Origin: Actinomycetota bacterium
GTDB taxonomy: Bacteria; Actinomycetota; Acidimicrobiia; Acidimicrobiales; Acidimicrobiaceae
DNA: 8,896 bases
Direction: 5' to 3'
NCBI GenBank assembly: GCA_004366215.1
Contig: SIRY01000091.1
Span: 1 to 8,896 of the forward strand
Each line of letters opens with the position of its first letter. The stretch's first letter is position 1. Below are positions 1 to 8,735 of this stretch, piece after piece. The notes below the pieces were generated by a model. That model was not told the origin of the DNA, did no database searches, and saw nothing but the letters and a program-made list of their open reading frames with translations. Made by a program: the position numbers and the translations under genes.

Positions 1-478
1 TGCGCTGGGAGACGACGCCGCGCCGATCGCTCGAATCCTCGCCTCCCCTGATGGTGTGCTCGACGATGCAGAGCACGCGTGGCTCGAGCGAGTGGTCTGA
101 CTCGTCGACGAGCATCGCGCCGCGGCCAGCGTCCAGGAGGTTTCGGTGAGCGTGCGCTCGATGAGCGCGTCGACGAGTGGGTGTCCTGGGGCGAGCAGGG
201 ATGCGAGACGACCGCTGCCGTCGCTCACACGCGCTCGCGTTCGAAGCAGACGCGCTCGTAGGCGGCTGGCAGGCTCCGACCTCGTGCGACGGCGGTGGCG
301 CGTAGCGGCGCCGGGACCCGCAGGATCTCGTAGCGCCCCGACTCTCGCTCGCGGAGTTCGCCCCCGAAGCGCTCGAGCGCTCGTGCTACGAAGGCGTGAA
401 CGTAGTGGGGCTGGAGACGCCTCGCGTAGGCCTCGTCGAGGCGCTCGCGTAGTCGGTCAACCTCAGTCGGGCTCAGGC
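1..478 (-). pseudogene. Frameshifted C-terminal part of the SNF2/RapA-type helicase, cut by the left window edge
   Basis: This stretch encodes the missing C-terminal region of the helicase at 473-2599, but in broken frames. From about 478 down to 228 one frame reads a helicase-like tail (RRLQPHYVHAF, then ERFGGELRERE, GRYEILRVPAPLR, YERVCFERERV) and hits TGA at 225-227. The next frame, from about 228 to 147, continues with LASLLAPGHPLVDALIERTL. The third, from about 142 to the edge, reads AGRGAMLVDESDHSLEPRVL, CIVEHTIR and GVVSQR. In order, these match the recalled tail pattern of the large helicase-related family (RRLQPHF, RYERITFEKE, PGHPLLDA, GAVLVD, EPRVLFYLEH). Each junction is repaired by one added base, and after three the frame returns to that of the main ORF. 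The first two shifts are forced by stop codons. The third rests on family resemblance, because the previous frame stays open. The fault could be decay or sequence error. Confidence 0.72.
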
Positions 479-2599
479 CACTCGAGGCGAGCAGGCGCCG
501 CTCGCTCGCTCGGCGGCGGCGCGAGCGAGCGCAGCGTCGACGCGCTCAGTGATCGTGGCACGCACGGCCGCCGTGTCGCCTTCTCGGAGCGCCGTGAGGA
601 TGAGGTCTCGCAGCTGCCTGCCCGAGAGCGCCTCGCCGAGGACGTCGAACACCCGTCCCTTGAGCGCTCGGCGTTGGACCTCGAGCGTGCGTAGGAGCGT
701 GAGGTGGACGAGGGCCTCGCGGGTGTCAGCCGCGACGAGGTTCCACAGGTAGCACACCTGCTCCTGACCGATGCGGTGCACTCGGCCAAAGCGCTGCTCG
801 ATGCGGCTCGGGTTCCAGGGGAGGTCGTAGTTGATGACGAGGTGCGCGCACTGGAGGTTGATACCTTCGCCGGCAGCGTCGGTCGCGACGAGGACCGTGC
901 ATGCGGGGTCCTCGCTGAAGGTCTGCTGCGCGCGCAGTCGCTCGCGCCGGCTCATGCGGCCGTGGATGTAGACGACTCGGTCGGGGTCGCCGAGCAGGGT
1001 CGAGAGCCGCTCGTGGAGGTAGGCGAGCGTGTCGCGGTGCTCGGTGAAGATCACGAGCTTGTGGCGTTCCCCGCTCGCGCGAAAGAAGGTCGGCGTGTCC
1101 TCGACGAGCTGGCGAAGCTGCTGCCACTTCGTGTCTGTACGAGCCTCGACCACGCGACGCGCGAGCGCTTCGAGCTCTCGGAGCGTCTCGAGCTCCCGCC
1201 TGAGCTCGTCGATGGTGGTCGCGCTCGAGGCGGCGTCGAGGAGGGTCTCCTCGAGCTCCTCCTGCTCGCCAGGGTCGATCTCGTCCTCGTCGACGCCCTC
1301 GATGAGCGCTGGATCCTCGGCTTCGATCGAGCCCCACCACGGCGCCTCGGCGAGGTCGACGTTGGCGGCGTGCTCGCGAACGAGTTGGTCGTAGCGCTCC
1401 TCGAGCCGCTCGCGCCGGCGCGTGAGCGCCGCCGCGCTGGCAGCCGGCGAGGAGGCCAGGCGCCGCTGGAGCACGGTGAGCGCGAAGCCGACCACGGCTC
1501 GCCTGCCCTCGCGGAGGCGCTCAGCGCGGTTCATCTCCTCGACGACGTAGGTGGTCACCGCGTCGTAGACGACGCGCTCGAGGCTCGAGAGCTGGTAGGT
1601 GACGGTCGAGGCGCGCCGCTCTGGAAAGAGCGGCTTGCCATCGAAGCGAACGAGCAGCTCCTTTGGCATCCGGCGCATGAGGTCGCCGCAGTCGAGCTGC
1701 TCGGTCGTACTCCGGGGCCGCCCGGCGAAGCGATCAGGGTCGAGGAGCGACATGAAGAGGTAGAAGTCTTCCGGCTTGCCGTTGTGGGGCGTCGCGGTGA
1801 GGAGGAGGAAGTGGCGGGCGTTCGCCGCGAGCCGCTTGCCGAGCTTGTAGCGCTTGCTCTCTCGGGGTTCGTCGCCGACGAAGTGGGCGCTCATGCGGTG
1901 AGCCTCGTCGACGACGACGAGATCCCAGTCGACTGCGAGGAGACGTTGCGCGATGCCGTCGTTGCGAGCGAGCTGGTCCATGCGGGCGAGCAGGAGGAGC
2001 GGCTCTCGAGCACGTGCGGTCACGCTGTCACCTGGGTCAGCGCCTGAGGGGAGCATCTCGAAGGGGAGGTCGAACTTCTCGGCGAGCTCATCGTGCCACT
2101 GGGTGAGGAGTCCACCTGGCACGACGATGAGGCAGCGCTCGACGTCAGCTCTGATGAGCAGCTCCTTGATGAGTAGACCCGTCATGATCGTCTTGCCAGC
2201 GCCGGGGTCGTCGGCGAGGAGGAACCGAAGCGGCTGGCGGGGCAGCATCTCCCCGTAGACCGCCTCGATCTTGTGAGGCAGAGGGCTGACCTGCGCGACG
2301 GCGAGCGCGAGGAACGGATCGAGCAGGTGAGCGCGCTGGAGCCGCGTCGCCTCGGCCGCGAGCTCGAACTCCGAGGCGGGCGCGTCGAAGCGCATCGGCT
2401 CGCTCGGCGCGGTGATCGTGAGCTGAGCCTCGTCGGATCGATACAGCTGTCGGCGGTCGGTGTGGCCCGCAGGGTCCCGGTAGGTGAGCTCGATGACCTC
2501 CGTCCCGAGCCACGTGACCCCGACCACCTCGACCGGGGTGCCGACACGACGCCCGCGAGCCGAACCCCTGGGTGGATCGCCTCGAGGGGGGGTGGTCAC
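473..2599 (-). CDS. SNF2/RapA-type DEAH-box helicase, N-terminal and motor part (ORF truncated by frameshift)
   Basis: This is an ATP-driven superfamily 2 nucleic-acid translocase. The 708 visible residues hold an N-terminal region (about 20-110), then the first motor lobe: motif I ADDPGAGKT (129-137), DEAH (231-234) and motif III TATPHNGK (268-275). An acidic, coiled-coil-like insert follows (about 390-485), then the second lobe with FTEHRDTL (518-525), motif V ATDAAGEG (572-579) and motif VI QRFGRVHRIGQ (602-612). The GTG at 2599 is preferred as start: GAGGAG lies 6 nt upstream, and the frame upstream of it runs into the tRNA gene. Relatives are, as I recall, about 1,000 residues or more, so the TGA at 473-475 is premature and the tail continues in other frames to the left. 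Such helicases are often found near restriction, DISARM-like or mobile genes, but nothing here proves a defence role. Family assignment is firm; function and intactness are not. Confidence 0.88.
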   Translation of the reverse strand: MTTPPRGDPPRGSARGRRVGTPVEVVGVTWLGTEVIELTYRDPAGHTDRRQLYRSDEAQLTITAPSEPMRFDAPASEFELAAEATRLQRAHLLDPFLALAVAQVSPLPHKIEAVYGEMLPRQPLRFLLADDPGAGKTIMTGLLIKELLIRADVERCLIVVPGGLLTQWHDELAEKFDLPFEMLPSGADPGDSVTARAREPLLLLARMDQLARNDGIAQRLLAVDWDLVVVDEAHRMSAHFVGDEPRESKRYKLGKRLAANARHFLLLTATPHNGKPEDFYLFMSLLDPDRFAGRPRSTTEQLDCGDLMRRMPKELLVRFDGKPLFPERRASTVTYQLSSLERVVYDAVTTYVVEEMNRAERLREGRRAVVGFALTVLQRRLASSPAASAAALTRRRERLEERYDQLVREHAANVDLAEAPWWGSIEAEDPALIEGVDEDEIDPGEQEELEETLLDAASSATTIDELRRELETLRELEALARRVVEARTDTKWQQLRQLVEDTPTFFRASGERHKLVIFTEHRDTLAYLHERLSTLLGDPDRVVYIHGRMSRRERLRAQQTFSEDPACTVLVATDAAGEGINLQCAHLVINYDLPWNPSRIEQRFGRVHRIGQEQVCYLWNLVAADTREALVHLTLLRTLEVQRRALKGRVFDVLGEALSGRQLRDLILTALREGDTAAVRATITERVDAALARAAAERASGACSPRVA

Positions 2600-2605
2600 T
2601 GGCTG

Positions 2606-2611
2606 CTCCTC
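2606..2611 (-). promoter_or_regulatory. Shine-Dalgarno site deciding the helicase start
   Basis: GAGGAG on the minus strand lies 6 nt before the GTG at 2597-2599. It supports this start over more upstream in-frame starts, the farthest of which (2815) would place the coding region inside the tRNA gene. Confidence 0.65.
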
Positions 2612-2644
2612 ATCGTCGCCCGCGAGGGCGCACGCTGAGACGCG

Positions 2645-2664
2645 CACCTCCGCCCACCGAGGTG
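2645..2664. repeat. Inverted repeat in the tRNA-helicase intergenic region
   Basis: CACCTC and GAGGTG form perfect 6-bp arms around an 8-nt spacer, about 45 bp upstream of the helicase start and 125 bp past the tRNA 3' end. It could be an operator for the helicase gene or part of a tRNA transcript hairpin. No T-run follows on either strand. The rest of 2600-2788 shows no convincing -35/-10 pair and no small gene. Confidence 0.3.
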
Positions 2665-2788
2665 ATCTGGGTGGCTGGGTGCGCGCTCCGATACCGCCTG
2701 CGAGCGAACGCACCTGCCCTGGACCCGCACGGCGCGCCACGGTAGTGAGCCCAAGGGGCGTTGGCACCCGACCCCACCAGGACTGTCG

Positions 2789-2872
2789 TGTCGGAGGGGG
2801 GACTTGAACCCCCACGACCTTGCGGTCACTAGGCCCTCAACCTAGCGCGTCTACCTATTCCGCCACTCCGAC
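2789..2872 (-). tRNA. tRNA-Leu (anticodon GAG)
   Basis: The 84-nt minus-strand sequence folds as a class II tRNA. The 7-bp acceptor stem pairs GTCGGAG with CTCCGAC. The D-stem is GCG/CGC. The anticodon arm is CTAGG-TTGAGGG-CCTAG, with GAG at 2836-2838. The long variable arm is GACC-GCAA-GGTC, as expected for leucine. The T-arm is GGGGG-TTCAAGT-CCCCC, and the discriminator base is A at 2789. CCA is not encoded: the next three bases are CGA. It would read CUC, a codon used very often in these genes. The gene stands alone, with the helicase gene about 190 bp downstream in the same direction. Confidence 0.96.
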
Positions 2873-2908
2873 TCACTCCGTCACGCCGACCTACTGTGCC
2901 ACGCCGGC
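2873..2908 (-). repeat. Two tandem 18-bp imperfect copies of the tRNA-Leu 5' end
   Basis: Directly before the tRNA 5' end, in the same orientation and phase, are GTCGGCGTGACGGAGTGA (2873-2890) and GCCGGCGTGGCACAGTAG (2891-2908). They resemble the first 18 nt of the tRNA, GTCGGAGTGGCGGAATAG (2855-2872). Each matches the tRNA at 13 of 18 positions, and they match each other at 12. The next 18 bp upstream do not continue the pattern. They would lie in the 5' leader of the tRNA precursor. Confidence 0.6.
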
Positions 2909-2949
2909 GAGCGCGCCGCGGCCCATCGCGAGCCGAGCGCGAGCTCTTG

Positions 2950-2955
2950 ATGATA
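2950..2955 (-). promoter_or_regulatory. Candidate -10 element for tRNA-Leu
   Basis: TATCAT on the minus strand matches five of six bases of TATAAT and is in the most A+T-rich spot of the intergenic region. Transcription would begin about 70 nt before the tRNA, so the leader would include both 18-bp repeats. No good -35 hexamer is seen 16-18 nt upstream, so this is tentative. Confidence 0.35.
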
Positions 2956-2972
2956 GCACCGGTTCCGGCGCT
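2955..2972. promoter_or_regulatory. Palindrome abutting the candidate tRNA promoter
   Basis: AGCACCGGTTCCGGCGCT is an 18-bp inverted repeat with arms AGCACCGG and CCGGCGCT around TT and one mismatched position. It begins at the last base of the TATCAT element and lies 88 bp before the ATPase gene start. A protein bound here could affect both divergent units. The role is inferred only from symmetry and position. Confidence 0.3.
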
Positions 2973-2986
2973 CCTGCGCTGTGAGG

Positions 2987-3006
2987 GCTAACCGAGCTCG
3001 GGTAGC
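2987..3006. promoter_or_regulatory. 20-bp palindrome upstream of the ATPase gene
   Basis: GCTAACCGAGCTCGGGTAGC has two 10-bp arms that are complementary except for one pair. It lies 53 bp before the start codon of the fused ATPase gene and runs into TAGCAT (3003-3008), a weak -10 candidate on the plus strand. It could be a regulator's operator. With no T-run after it, it does not look like an intrinsic terminator. Confidence 0.35.
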
Positions 3007-3048
3007 ATGGCGCCGTATGCAGTCGCTGCAACGGCAGCGTGAGGTGAT

Positions 3049-3053
3049 GGAGG
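3049..3053 (+). promoter_or_regulatory. Shine-Dalgarno site of the fused ATPase gene
   Basis: GGAGG lies 6 nt before the ATG at 3060. This is a near-ideal site and fixes the start of the ATPase. Confidence 0.75.
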
Positions 3054-3059
3054 TCTTCG

Positions 3060-5092
<2,033 letters not shown>

Positions 5093-5096
<4 letters not shown>

Positions 5097-6019
5097 GTCT
5101 GCGGCGCGGGGGGAAAGATCCCCGCTCGCGGCAGCATCGCGGGCACCTCGTGGCCGAGCATGCGCGTGAGGAGCGGTGCGATCGCGATCGCGGCCGGGAG
5201 GTCGACGCTCGTGTCGTAGCCTGAGCGCGTCGCCATCCACACGAGGTCCTCGGTGGCGACGTTGCCCGTCGCGCGTGGAGCAAAGGGACAGCCACCGATG
5301 CCGCCCATCGACGCGTCGAACGTGCGCACTCCGTCTCGCATCGCCTCCCACGCGTTCGCGATGCCGGCGTGCCTCGTGTCGTGGAAGTGCAGCCGGAGCT
5401 CCTCGGGAGGGAGGAGCGGGCTGAGCGCCTCGATGAGCCGGGCGACCTCGCCCGGGGCGGCCGCTCCAATGGTGTCACCGAGCGCGACCTCGGTCGTCGG
5501 GCTCGCTGTGCGCACGCGCTCGACGAGCTCGACGACCGTGGCTGGGTCGGTAGGCCCGTCGAAAGGGCACCCGAAGGCGACGGAGACCGTGAGCGACGTG
5601 CGAAGGCCGCTCGCCGTCGCCTCAGCGAGGATGCGCAGGGCGCTCGCGAGGAGGGCCTCTCGTGAGGTGCCCTGGTTGGCGAGGGCGAAGCCCTCGGAGG
5701 CCGCGACGACGACGTTGATCTCGCCGATGCCGCTCGCGAGAGCTCGCTCGAGCCCGCGCTCGTTCAGGACGAGGCCGATCGCACGCGCTCTCGCGCGCGC
5801 AGAGAGGCCGGCGATGACCGCCTCGGCGTCAGCCATCTGGGGTACGAGGCGTGGGTGCGCGAAGCTCGCGACCTCGATGCGGTCGACGCCGGCCTCGACG
5901 CACGCCTCGATGAGCGCGAGCTTGTCAGCCGTCGTGACCGGCGTGGGCTCGTTCTGGAGACCATCTCGTGGCGCGACCTCGACGATACGCAGTGGCGATC
6001 GGTGCGCTGCTCGAGTCAC
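5093..6019 (-). CDS. mvaB: Hydroxymethylglutaryl-CoA lyase
   Basis: The 308-residue protein should split 3-hydroxy-3-methylglutaryl-CoA into acetyl-CoA and acetoacetate, the last step of leucine breakdown. It is a DRE-TIM-type TIM barrel. The N-terminal motif EVAPRDGLQNE carries Arg18 and Asp19. HFHDTR carries metal ligands His211 and His213. GGIGGCPFAPRATGN carries Cys244 and Asn253. These correspond in order and spacing to human R41, D42, H233, H235, C266 and N275. The Cys loop supports true HMG-CoA lyase over isopropylmalate or homocitrate synthases of the same fold. Length is normal for a bacterial enzyme. The start is GTG at 6019, 17 nt after the LCP stop, with only a weak TAGG-like ribosome site, so translation may depend on the LCP gene. 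The 3' end overlaps the ATPase gene: TTAG at 5093-5096 supplies both stops. Confidence 0.93.
5106..5125 (+). terminator. Hairpin just past the ATPase stop, inside the end of mvaB
   Basis: GCGGGG and CCCCGC form a 6-bp all-G+C stem with an 8-nt loop, 9 nt after the ATPase stop. No T-run follows. It could slow or end plus-strand transcription, and it also encodes the last residues of the lyase on the other strand. The proposal rests on the stem and its position only. Confidence 0.3.
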
Positions 6020-6036
6020 GCTGTGAGCCTAGGCGA

Positions 6037-7650
6037 CTACGCGCCTGCTGGGCACAGGCGGGGGTCCCACCAGAACTCCGAGCCGTTCGCCGAGGCCTGC
6101 CAGAGGTTGCTCGCGGCGTACTGCGAGAGGCTCTGGGTCGAGGTGGCGAGGACCGTCGAGGCGTCGAGTGGGCCAGCTCCGAGGGTGATCGTCGGCACCG
6201 ACGACGCCGAGGCCGCCTGGGCGCTCGACGAGGGGGCGATGGTGGCGATGGTCGAGCCGGCGGTGACGACGACGTCGGCCGGCTGGTTCGAGGAGCCTTC
6301 GGCGAGAATCGCCTGGCCGTCGAGCGACGCGAGGACCTTCTCGCCTGCGAGGAGCATGCCTGGTCGGTAGGCGACCACGGTCTCAGAGTCGGTCCCTGCC
6401 CACGGCGCGCTACCGAGGGTGCGCACCGGGAAGCCGAGCGCGGCGAGCCCCTGAGCGACGACGGCACCGTTGCCGACGCCGCTCGCGTCGCGAACCGCGA
6501 CCGTCACCGAGCTCGGTCGCACACGCGCGAGGTTCGGCGCGGAGCGCCCGAGGAACGCCTCGATGGTGGCGAGGTCGCTCTGGGCCCACGGCATGACGAT
6601 CGAGCCGGGCGCTTGGTAGTTCGTCGGGTTCGCTGGGTCGACGAACGTCGGGGATGAGGGGATGATGACCGGGAGTGTGGCGCTCGGGATGCTTGCTGGG
6701 TCGACGTGGCGGAACGCGAGCGCGAGGCTCACCATGTCGGAGAGGGTGAAGGAGGGATCGACCTTCAAGGCCGGCAGGAGCGAGCCGAGGAGGGCGTTCG
6801 CCGTGATCGGGTTCGAGAGGGCCGAGCGACGGACCTGGCTCGCGAGTGCGCGCAGGAAGATGTGGGTGCGCACGATGCGGCCAAGGTCACCGGTGCCGTC
6901 GTACTCCCACGTGCCGGTCGAGGGGTTGTAGTAGTAGAGGTGGCGGGCCCGCACGAGTGCGAGGGCCTGTGGGCCAGAGAGGTGCTGGCAGCCGGTGTGC
7001 GTGATCGAGAGGCCCGAGTAGTGGTCCACGAGCTCGGTGGGGAAGTCGAGGCTGACGCCGCCGAGGGTGTTGACCACCTGTTCAAAGGTGTAGAAGTTGA
7101 GCTCGACGTAGTGGTTGATCGGGATGCCAAGGTCCTCTTCGATGGTCTTGACGAGGAGCGTCGGGCCGAACGGGAGGTGGAGGTAGGGCCGTTCAGCGGA
7201 GTTGAGTGCGTCGTCGACCCGAAGCTCGAGGCCCTTGCCACCCGGCATCGGCAGCCACAGGTCACGCGGGATCGACAGGAGGTACGCCCGGTGAGTCGCT
7301 GGGTCGACGTGCAGGAGCATCGTCACGTCGCTCCTGCCGCCTCCGACCTCGCTGCAGGTGCCGAAGTGCTGTGAGCCCTTGGCGTAGAAGCCCGAGTACT
7401 TCTTGAGGGTGCAGCGCGAGTTGTTCCCGACGAGCAAGATGTTCTCCGGACCGGAGGTGCTCGCGGTCAGGCCGCCGACGCTCACCCGCCCGATTTGGTC
7501 GAAGCGGTAGCGCAGGTAGGCGTAGCCGCCACCTGCGACGAGGGCGACCAGGACGATGACGACGGCGAGCGTCACGAGGAGCCGGCGGCGTCGCCGCAGG
7601 CGTCGAGACGCACGGACGCGAGCAGGTCGAGGGGAGTTCGGGGTGGTCAC
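6037..7650 (-). CDS. LytR-CpsA-Psr (LCP) family cell-wall glycopolymer ligase with LytR_C-type domain
   Basis: LCP proteins move undecaprenyl-linked glycopolymers (arabinogalactan, teichoic acid or capsule) onto peptidoglycan outside the membrane. This 537-residue protein has a short Arg-rich cytosolic N-terminus, one membrane segment (about 24-46), then the LCP domain: ILLVGNNSR (71-79), GRSDVTML (105-112), SIPRDLW (126-132), NHYVELNF (179-186) and the basic motif LVRARH (232-237). A LytR_C-like domain covers about 380-450. A Ser/Ala-rich stretch follows, then a Trp-rich end with Cys533. Oddities: the first motif has Asn76 where family members usually have Asp, and a Cys-bearing insert (C80, C99) precedes GRSD. 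The start is GTG at 7650, with a weak GAGAG site 5 nt upstream. It follows dppC by 105 nt and precedes mvaB by 17 nt, so it may be cotranscribed with either. Confidence 0.9.
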   Translation of the reverse strand: MTTPNSPRPARVRASRRLRRRRRLLVTLAVVIVLVALVAGGGYAYLRYRFDQIGRVSVGGLTASTSGPENILLVGNNSRCTLKKYSGFYAKGSQHFGTCSEVGGGRSDVTMLLHVDPATHRAYLLSIPRDLWLPMPGGKGLELRVDDALNSAERPYLHLPFGPTLLVKTIEEDLGIPINHYVELNFYTFEQVVNTLGGVSLDFPTELVDHYSGLSITHTGCQHLSGPQALALVRARHLYYYNPSTGTWEYDGTGDLGRIVRTHIFLRALASQVRRSALSNPITANALLGSLLPALKVDPSFTLSDMVSLALAFRHVDPASIPSATLPVIIPSSPTFVDPANPTNYQAPGSIVMPWAQSDLATIEAFLGRSAPNLARVRPSSVTVAVRDASGVGNGAVVAQGLAALGFPVRTLGSAPWAGTDSETVVAYRPGMLLAGEKVLASLDGQAILAEGSSNQPADVVVTAGSTIATIAPSSSAQAASASSVPTITLGAGPLDASTVLATSTQSLSQYAASNLWQASANGSEFWWDPRLCPAGA

Positions 7651-7687
7651 AATGGCTCTCTAGGCTACCCGGCCCACAGAGATCCTC

Positions 7688-7711
7688 GGAAGCGCCTTCT
7701 TCAGGCGTTCC
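7688..7711 (-). terminator. Hairpin between dppC and the LCP gene
   Basis: On the minus strand GGAACGCC, loop TGAAGAA, then GGCGCTTCC form an 8-bp stem with one bulged base. It lies 44 nt after the dppC stop and 37 nt before the LCP start. No T-run follows. It could attenuate read-through from the transporter genes or lie in the LCP leader. Confidence 0.35.
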
Positions 7712-7733
7712 TTGGGCGCCGCCGGCTCCTCTG

Positions 7734-7749
7734 CGCGTGGCCGCACGCG
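7734..7749 (-). terminator. Short hairpin right after the dppC stop
   Basis: CGCGTG and CACGCG form a perfect 6-bp stem around the 4-nt loop CGGC, starting 6 nt after the dppC TAG. With no T-run it is only a weak terminator or mRNA-end stabiliser. In such G+C-rich DNA it could arise by chance. Confidence 0.25.
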
Positions 7750-7755
7750 GCGCGC

Positions 7756-8709
7756 CTAACGGCGCTGGAGCCGCACCTCGAGGGCGTCGCGCAGAGCGTC
7801 GCCGATGAAGTTGAAGGCGAGCACCGCGAGCACGATGAGGATGCCAGGCGGCCAGATGAGCCACCAGTAGCCGTCGTAGATGTAGTTCACGCCGTTCGAG
7901 AGCATGGAGCCCCAGTCCGCAGCAGGCGGCGCGAGACCGAAGCCGAGGAAGCCGAGGGTCGCCATGAGCAGGATGGAGTTCGCGACCTGGAAGGTGCCTT
8001 GGACGACGGTGACGCCGATGGCGTTTGGGATGATATGGCGGGCGATGATGCGCAAGCGGGATCCCCCCATCACCTGGACCGCGCGCACGAACTCTCGGGC
8101 TCGCAGCGTGAGCGTCTCACCCCGCACGAGCCGCGCTGTGCCGAGCCACGACAGAGCCGCGATGGTGATCGTGAGCAGCGTGACCGTCGGGCGGAAGATG
8201 CTCGCGAGGTAGAGCAGGATGAAGATGGTCGGCACCGCGAGCAGGACGTCGACGATGCGCATGAGGACCGAGTCCACCGCGCCGCCGAAGAATCCCGAGA
8301 CGGCACCCCAGATGACGCCGATCACGGTGGAGATGATGGCTGAGAGGACCCCGATGATCAGCGACGCCTGGCCGCCGACCATGAGGCGACCGAGGTTGTC
8401 ACGACCGCTTGGGTCGGTGCCGAGCGGGTGACCGGGACCTGGGGGAAGGTTGATGTTGTAGGTCGCGGTGTAGAGGTCCGAGTGGTAGACGAGCGGACCG
8501 ACGAACGAGAAGAGCACGAGCGCGACGATGATGATGAGGCCTGCGTAGGAGAGCTTGTTGTCGAAGAAGGCGCGAAGCACCATACGCCACGCCGACGACG
8601 TCGCGGTGACGTCGCCACCCTCTGGCATGGCCTCGACGTCACCCGGTGGTGCCGGCTGAACGAGGCCGTCGCCCTCGAGCTCAGGGTTGAGGTTCTCGGT
8701 AATGGACAT
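7756..8709 (-). CDS. dppC: Peptide-type ABC transporter permease (DppC/OppC family)
   Basis: This inner-membrane permease pairs with DppB to form the channel of a dipeptide/oligopeptide/nickel-type importer. With the ATG at 8709 it has 317 residues. A polar tail of about 40 residues leads into the OppC N-terminal segment, with a first helix at about 54-75. The conserved HPLGTDPSGRD (95-105) and the permease domain with helices near 113-140, 148-172, 176-195, 230-256 and 284-305 follow. The EAA loop (about 206-229, EFVRAVQVMGGSR to HIIPN) contacts the ATPase. ATG 8709 is chosen because GGAGG sits 11 nt before it (8721-8725). A GTG at 8727 would add six residues but lacks a good ribosome site. 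The dppB stop is 26 nt upstream, so the two are one operon. The likely motor is the fused ATPase on the opposite strand. Confidence 0.92.
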   Translation of the reverse strand: MSITENLNPELEGDGLVQPAPPGDVEAMPEGGDVTATSSAWRMVLRAFFDNKLSYAGLIIIVALVLFSFVGPLVYHSDLYTATYNINLPPGPGHPLGTDPSGRDNLGRLMVGGQASLIIGVLSAIISTVIGVIWGAVSGFFGGAVDSVLMRIVDVLLAVPTIFILLYLASIFRPTVTLLTITIAALSWLGTARLVRGETLTLRAREFVRAVQVMGGSRLRIIARHIIPNAIGVTVVQGTFQVANSILLMATLGFLGFGLAPPAADWGSMLSNGVNYIYDGYWWLIWPPGILIVLAVLAFNFIGDALRDALEVRLQRR

Positions 8710-8735
8710 GTGCTCACTGTCCTCCACTCAGCGAC

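Noticed and set aside
500..511. GAGC x3 run considered as the start of a longer repeat array
   Set aside because: Only three units occur and there are no spacers, so it is not an array. It is kept only as a possible slippage site for the frameshift.
473..545. Programmed -1 ribosomal frameshift as the reason for the first frame change
   Set aside because: No X-XXY-YYZ slippery heptamer is seen, and further frame changes follow within 350 bp, which fits mutation or error better than recoding.
146..694. A plus-strand open frame over the helicase tail
   Set aside because: Its product is Arg/Ser/Ala-rich low complexity. The minus strand here carries a recognisable, though frameshifted, helicase tail.
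704..2047. A 447-codon plus-strand open frame opposite the helicase gene
   Set aside because: It lies antisense to clear helicase motifs. Its translation is rich in E, R, V, A and L with no recognisable domain, and G+C-rich DNA often leaves the complementary frame open.
2596..2829. Small minus-strand open frame of 77 codons between the tRNA and the helicase
   Set aside because: It overlaps the tRNA, has no ribosome site or recognisable domain, and is in a shadow frame of the helicase leader.
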